A stretch of 8,495 nt of DNA from Flavobacteriales bacterium (GTDB lineage: Bacteria; Bacteroidota; Bacteroidia; Flavobacteriales_D; Crocinitomicaceae): contig CANMFV010000034.1 in the NCBI GenBank assembly GCA_947496835.1, positions 1 through 8,495 of the forward strand, given 5' to 3'. Below, in pieces: positions 6,625-8,495 of this stretch. The translations under genes and the position numbers were made by a program. The notes beneath the pieces are model-generated. The model ran no database searches. It saw only the letters and a program-made list of their open reading frames with translations, and had not been told where the DNA came from. Numbering within the stretch: position 1 is the stretch's first letter; every line of letters starts with the position of its first letter.

Positions 6625-7451
6625 GGTAATTTTAACAAGGTGAATTTTGCGGCTCCAAGAAATTTATTTTTTTCATTAGAAATGAAATAGGTATGGTCGT
6701 TCATCCAAACACAAGCTTCAACTTGTTGAATATACGGATAGAAAAATAGATTTGATTTGGTTAAACCTTGTTTTGGAAATTCCAATTTTATGATTCGGTT
6801 ATAAGTGGTAAGAATAATGGCATTGGTTTGGGTGCAAGCACTGGTAATAGCATCTTTTAAATAGGATGTTTTATTCAGTTTTAGTTGCGAAGTTTTTTGC
6901 AATTCTTTGTTTTTGTTTGACTCGAATTGAAATGCATAAATATATGAAATGCCATCAAACGGTTTGGTGCTATTTTTGGTAAAGACCCAAAGTTGTCCTT
7001 CAAAAATGGTCATTGCTTCAGCGTCGAAATACCGTTCTTGATCAATTGGAGGAAAAGACGTTTGTTCTCGATAACTGAAGGACATTTTCTCCGCTCTAAG
7101 TTCGCTTGAGTTCATTATTTCGCCTCGATTGATTCGGTAAATACATAAATCTTCGCGTTGATTCATGTTGTTTCCAATATCACCAATGTACAGGTATTTT
7201 TCATCAATGGCCAGGGCTTCCCAGTCAATATTGCGCGCATTAGACACCTTGATTTGACGAATGATTTGTCCCTTTAAATCCAGTAAAAAAAGAACAGGGT
7301 CATTGCCGCCATCGTTAATGGCTAGAAGCGTGGTGTCATTCAGTTTTTCTAACCCCGATATTTCAGAAAGTTCTTTGGGAAGTGAAAAGCTAACTTGTGC
7401 TGTGGCAAATGAACTAACAAATAAGGTAAGAAGTCCAAGTAATCTCTGCAT
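6621..7451 (-). CDS. exported propeller-like protein of unknown function
   Basis: The product (276 residues from the ATG at 7451) begins with a signal peptide, MQRLLGLLTLFVSSFATA, with likely cleavage before Gln19, and has no other membrane segment. The mature part has short beta-rich blocks in the style of a small beta propeller, with acidic motifs set at the block ends: SEISGL (29-34), NDGGND (46-51), DWEAL (76-80), YIGDIGNN (88-95), DAEAM (143-147) and EACVW (245-249). These match a widespread secreted family I recall by its 'EISGL..NDsG..DwE..YvGDiGdN' pattern, related to phytase-like or NHL-like propellers, whose function is unknown to me. The acidic residues could bind a metal such as calcium (inference). 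The ATG shares one base with the upstream TGA (TGATG); a GTG one codon earlier is possible. Both neighbours overlap it, so it belongs to the operon. Confidence 0.8.
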   Translation of the reverse strand: MQRLLGLLTLFVSSFATAQVSFSLPKELSEISGLEKLNDTTLLAINDGGNDPVLFLLDLKGQIIRQIKVSNARNIDWEALAIDEKYLYIGDIGNNMNQREDLCIYRINRGEIMNSSELRAEKMSFSYREQTSFPPIDQERYFDAEAMTIFEGQLWVFTKNSTKPFDGISYIYAFQFESNKNKELQKTSQLKLNKTSYLKDAITSACTQTNAIILTTYNRIIKLEFPKQGLTKSNLFFYPYIQQVEACVWMNDHTYFISNEKNKFLGAAKFTLLKLP

Positions 7452-8495
7452 CACGATTCAATAAAAAGCCGAACGGTTTCGATTTTTCGGTCACTCACTT
7501 CTTCCACGACAAGTCGGTATTTTTCAAGTTGAACGCTATCTCCTTGTGTTGGGATAGATTCAATGTGATGAATGATTAATCCTGCGAGTGTATCGTATTC
7601 ATCCGATTCTTCTAAAGAAAGTTTGAATGTTTCATTTAAGTAGTCGATATCGATTCGAGCAGAGAATAAAAACTCAGTGTTATTTATTTTCTCTTCTAAC
7701 CAAATTTCTTTGTCGTGTTCGTCTTCAATTTCCCCGAAAATTTCTTCGATGACATCTTCCAGTGTGATGATTCCAGCTGTGCCACCATATTCATCTGTCA
7801 CAACGGCAAAACTACCCGCTTGTTTGGTGAATTTCTCTAATAATTCTTTACCAGAAATCACGGTCGGCACGAAAGAAATTGGCTTTAAAATTTGTTTGAT
7901 CGATTTTGGTTGGGAGAACAAATCAAACGAGTGAACATATCCAATGATATTGTCAATGTCGTCTCGGTAAACGATTAATTTTGAGAGTCCTTTTGTGATA
8001 AGTAATTCCTTAACTTCTTCCATGTCATCCTCAATTTCCACTCCAATTATTTCTGTACGTGGAATCATGCAATCGCGCGCTTTGATGTTTGTGAAATCAA
8101 GTGCATTTCTTAGAATGAGCATTTCATTGCTAAATTCTTCTTCATCTTTAATGCGTGCACTTAATTCATCGACATAATGTTCCAAATCCACTTTTGAAAA
8201 AACACGTGCAGATTGTTCCTGGCTGGAACCGAACATTTTCAAAATGATGTAGCTAAAGAATAAAACAAATTGTGTCGGCAAGTACAAAATAATGTATAGG
8301 ACAAGCATGGGAGCGAGCGTTACATCGAGAAAGCGATTCGGATTAAGCTGTACTAAGGCTTTTGGTAAAAACTCAGCGGTAATGAGAACGATTATCGTCG
8401 ATGCTACGGTTTGCAGCACTAACAATAACACTTCATCCTCAATTCCTAGTCCAATGAAAAACTGATTCAGTACCCGAGCTGAGGCAATACCATAC
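7451..8495 (-). CDS. CorC/HlyC (CNNM-type) CBS-domain membrane protein, N-terminus outside the window
   Basis: An open frame of 347 codons runs to the right edge, so the gene starts beyond 8495. Codons upstream of an internal GTG at 8431 also read well (YGIASARVLNQFF...), confirming it is partial. The visible part holds the end of the DUF21/CNNM transmembrane domain (two hydrophobic stretches, about 8430-8375 and 8325-8250, with the AEFLPKAL motif), then a linker helix, a CBS pair beginning at the CMIPRTE motif and containing the canonical DEYGGTAGIITLEDVIEEIFGEI segment, and a C-terminal CorC/HlyC transporter-associated domain with DEYDTLAGLI. The family sits in the inner membrane and is linked to Mg or other divalent cation transport; 'hemolysin' is a historical name. 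The gliding protein GldE is a related paralogue, but nothing here specifically supports that. First visible gene of the left-running cluster. Confidence 0.94.
   Translation of the reverse strand, partial: YGIASARVLNQFFIGLGIEDEVLLLVLQTVASTIIVLITAEFLPKALVQLNPNRFLDVTLAPMLVLYIILYLPTQFVLFFSYIILKMFGSSQEQSARVFSKVDLEHYVDELSARIKDEEEFSNEMLILRNALDFTNIKARDCMIPRTEIIGVEIEDDMEEVKELLITKGLSKLIVYRDDIDNIIGYVHSFDLFSQPKSIKQILKPISFVPTVISGKELLEKFTKQAGSFAVVTDEYGGTAGIITLEDVIEEIFGEIEDEHDKEIWLEEKINNTEFLFSARIDIDYLNETFKLSLEESDEYDTLAGLIIHHIESIPTQGDSVQLEKYRLVVEEVSDRKIETVRLFIES

Noticed and set aside
7452..7454. GTG one codon before the ATG of the exported propeller-like gene.
   Set aside because: Possible, but the adjacent ATG gives the same signal peptide and a normal TGATG overlap, so it is the simpler choice.
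1..8495. Mobile element, CRISPR array, tRNA/rRNA, toxin-antitoxin or defence system.
   Set aside because: No direct-repeat arrays, terminal inverted repeats, transposase or integrase motifs, or RNA-gene signatures were found. Recognised genes fill nearly the whole window and gaps are at most about 120 bases.

Overview
The window looks like an ordinary chromosomal segment of a Bacteroidota bacterium, probably Flavobacteriales. Four things point there: AT-rich DNA; close family resemblance of RuvB, QueG and MetF to flavobacterial forms; no Shine-Dalgarno-like sequences but A-rich stretches before starts; and three matches to the Bacteroidota -7 promoter element TAnnTTTG upstream of genes. All three clear signal peptides also end in front of a glutamine, as is typical of this phylum. 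The order- and family-level guess is inference from memory of protein families.

Layout. Positions 1-1577 are read on the + strand: the possible tail of an unknown gene (2-37), metF (83-1033), and a small exported protein of unknown function (1044-1577), 10 bases behind metF and probably co-transcribed with it. Everything from 1581 to the right edge is read on the - strand. In transcription order it runs: a CorC/HlyC-type CBS-domain membrane protein entering from the right edge (7451-8495, N-terminus missing), an exported propeller-like protein (6621-7451), a HAD phosphatase of the 2-deoxyglucose-6-phosphatase/HxpB type (5962-6624), ruvB (4898-5920) and queG (3966-4895). After a 118-base gap come kmo (2486-3847) and a putative outer-membrane beta-barrel protein (1581-2483). 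The two convergent blocks meet with only 3 bases between stop codons.

How the genes work together. MetF makes 5-methyltetrahydrofolate for methionine synthesis. RuvB is the branch-migration motor of Holliday-junction processing. QueG does the last step of queuosine tRNA modification. KMO hydroxylates kynurenine in tryptophan degradation and de novo NAD synthesis. The left-running cluster is tightly packed (overlapping TGATG and ATGA junctions, and 2-base gaps at ruvB/queG and kmo/barrel gene), so translational coupling is likely, but the products do not form one pathway.

I found no mobile element, CRISPR array, RNA gene, toxin-antitoxin pair or defence module, and no intergenic stretch above about 120 bases. 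I do not see a new biological system here. The points worth a second look are modest: a queG with no ATG start, three uncharacterised exported proteins, the kmo/barrel pairing, a nine-base A tract in the barrel gene, and the promoter motifs.
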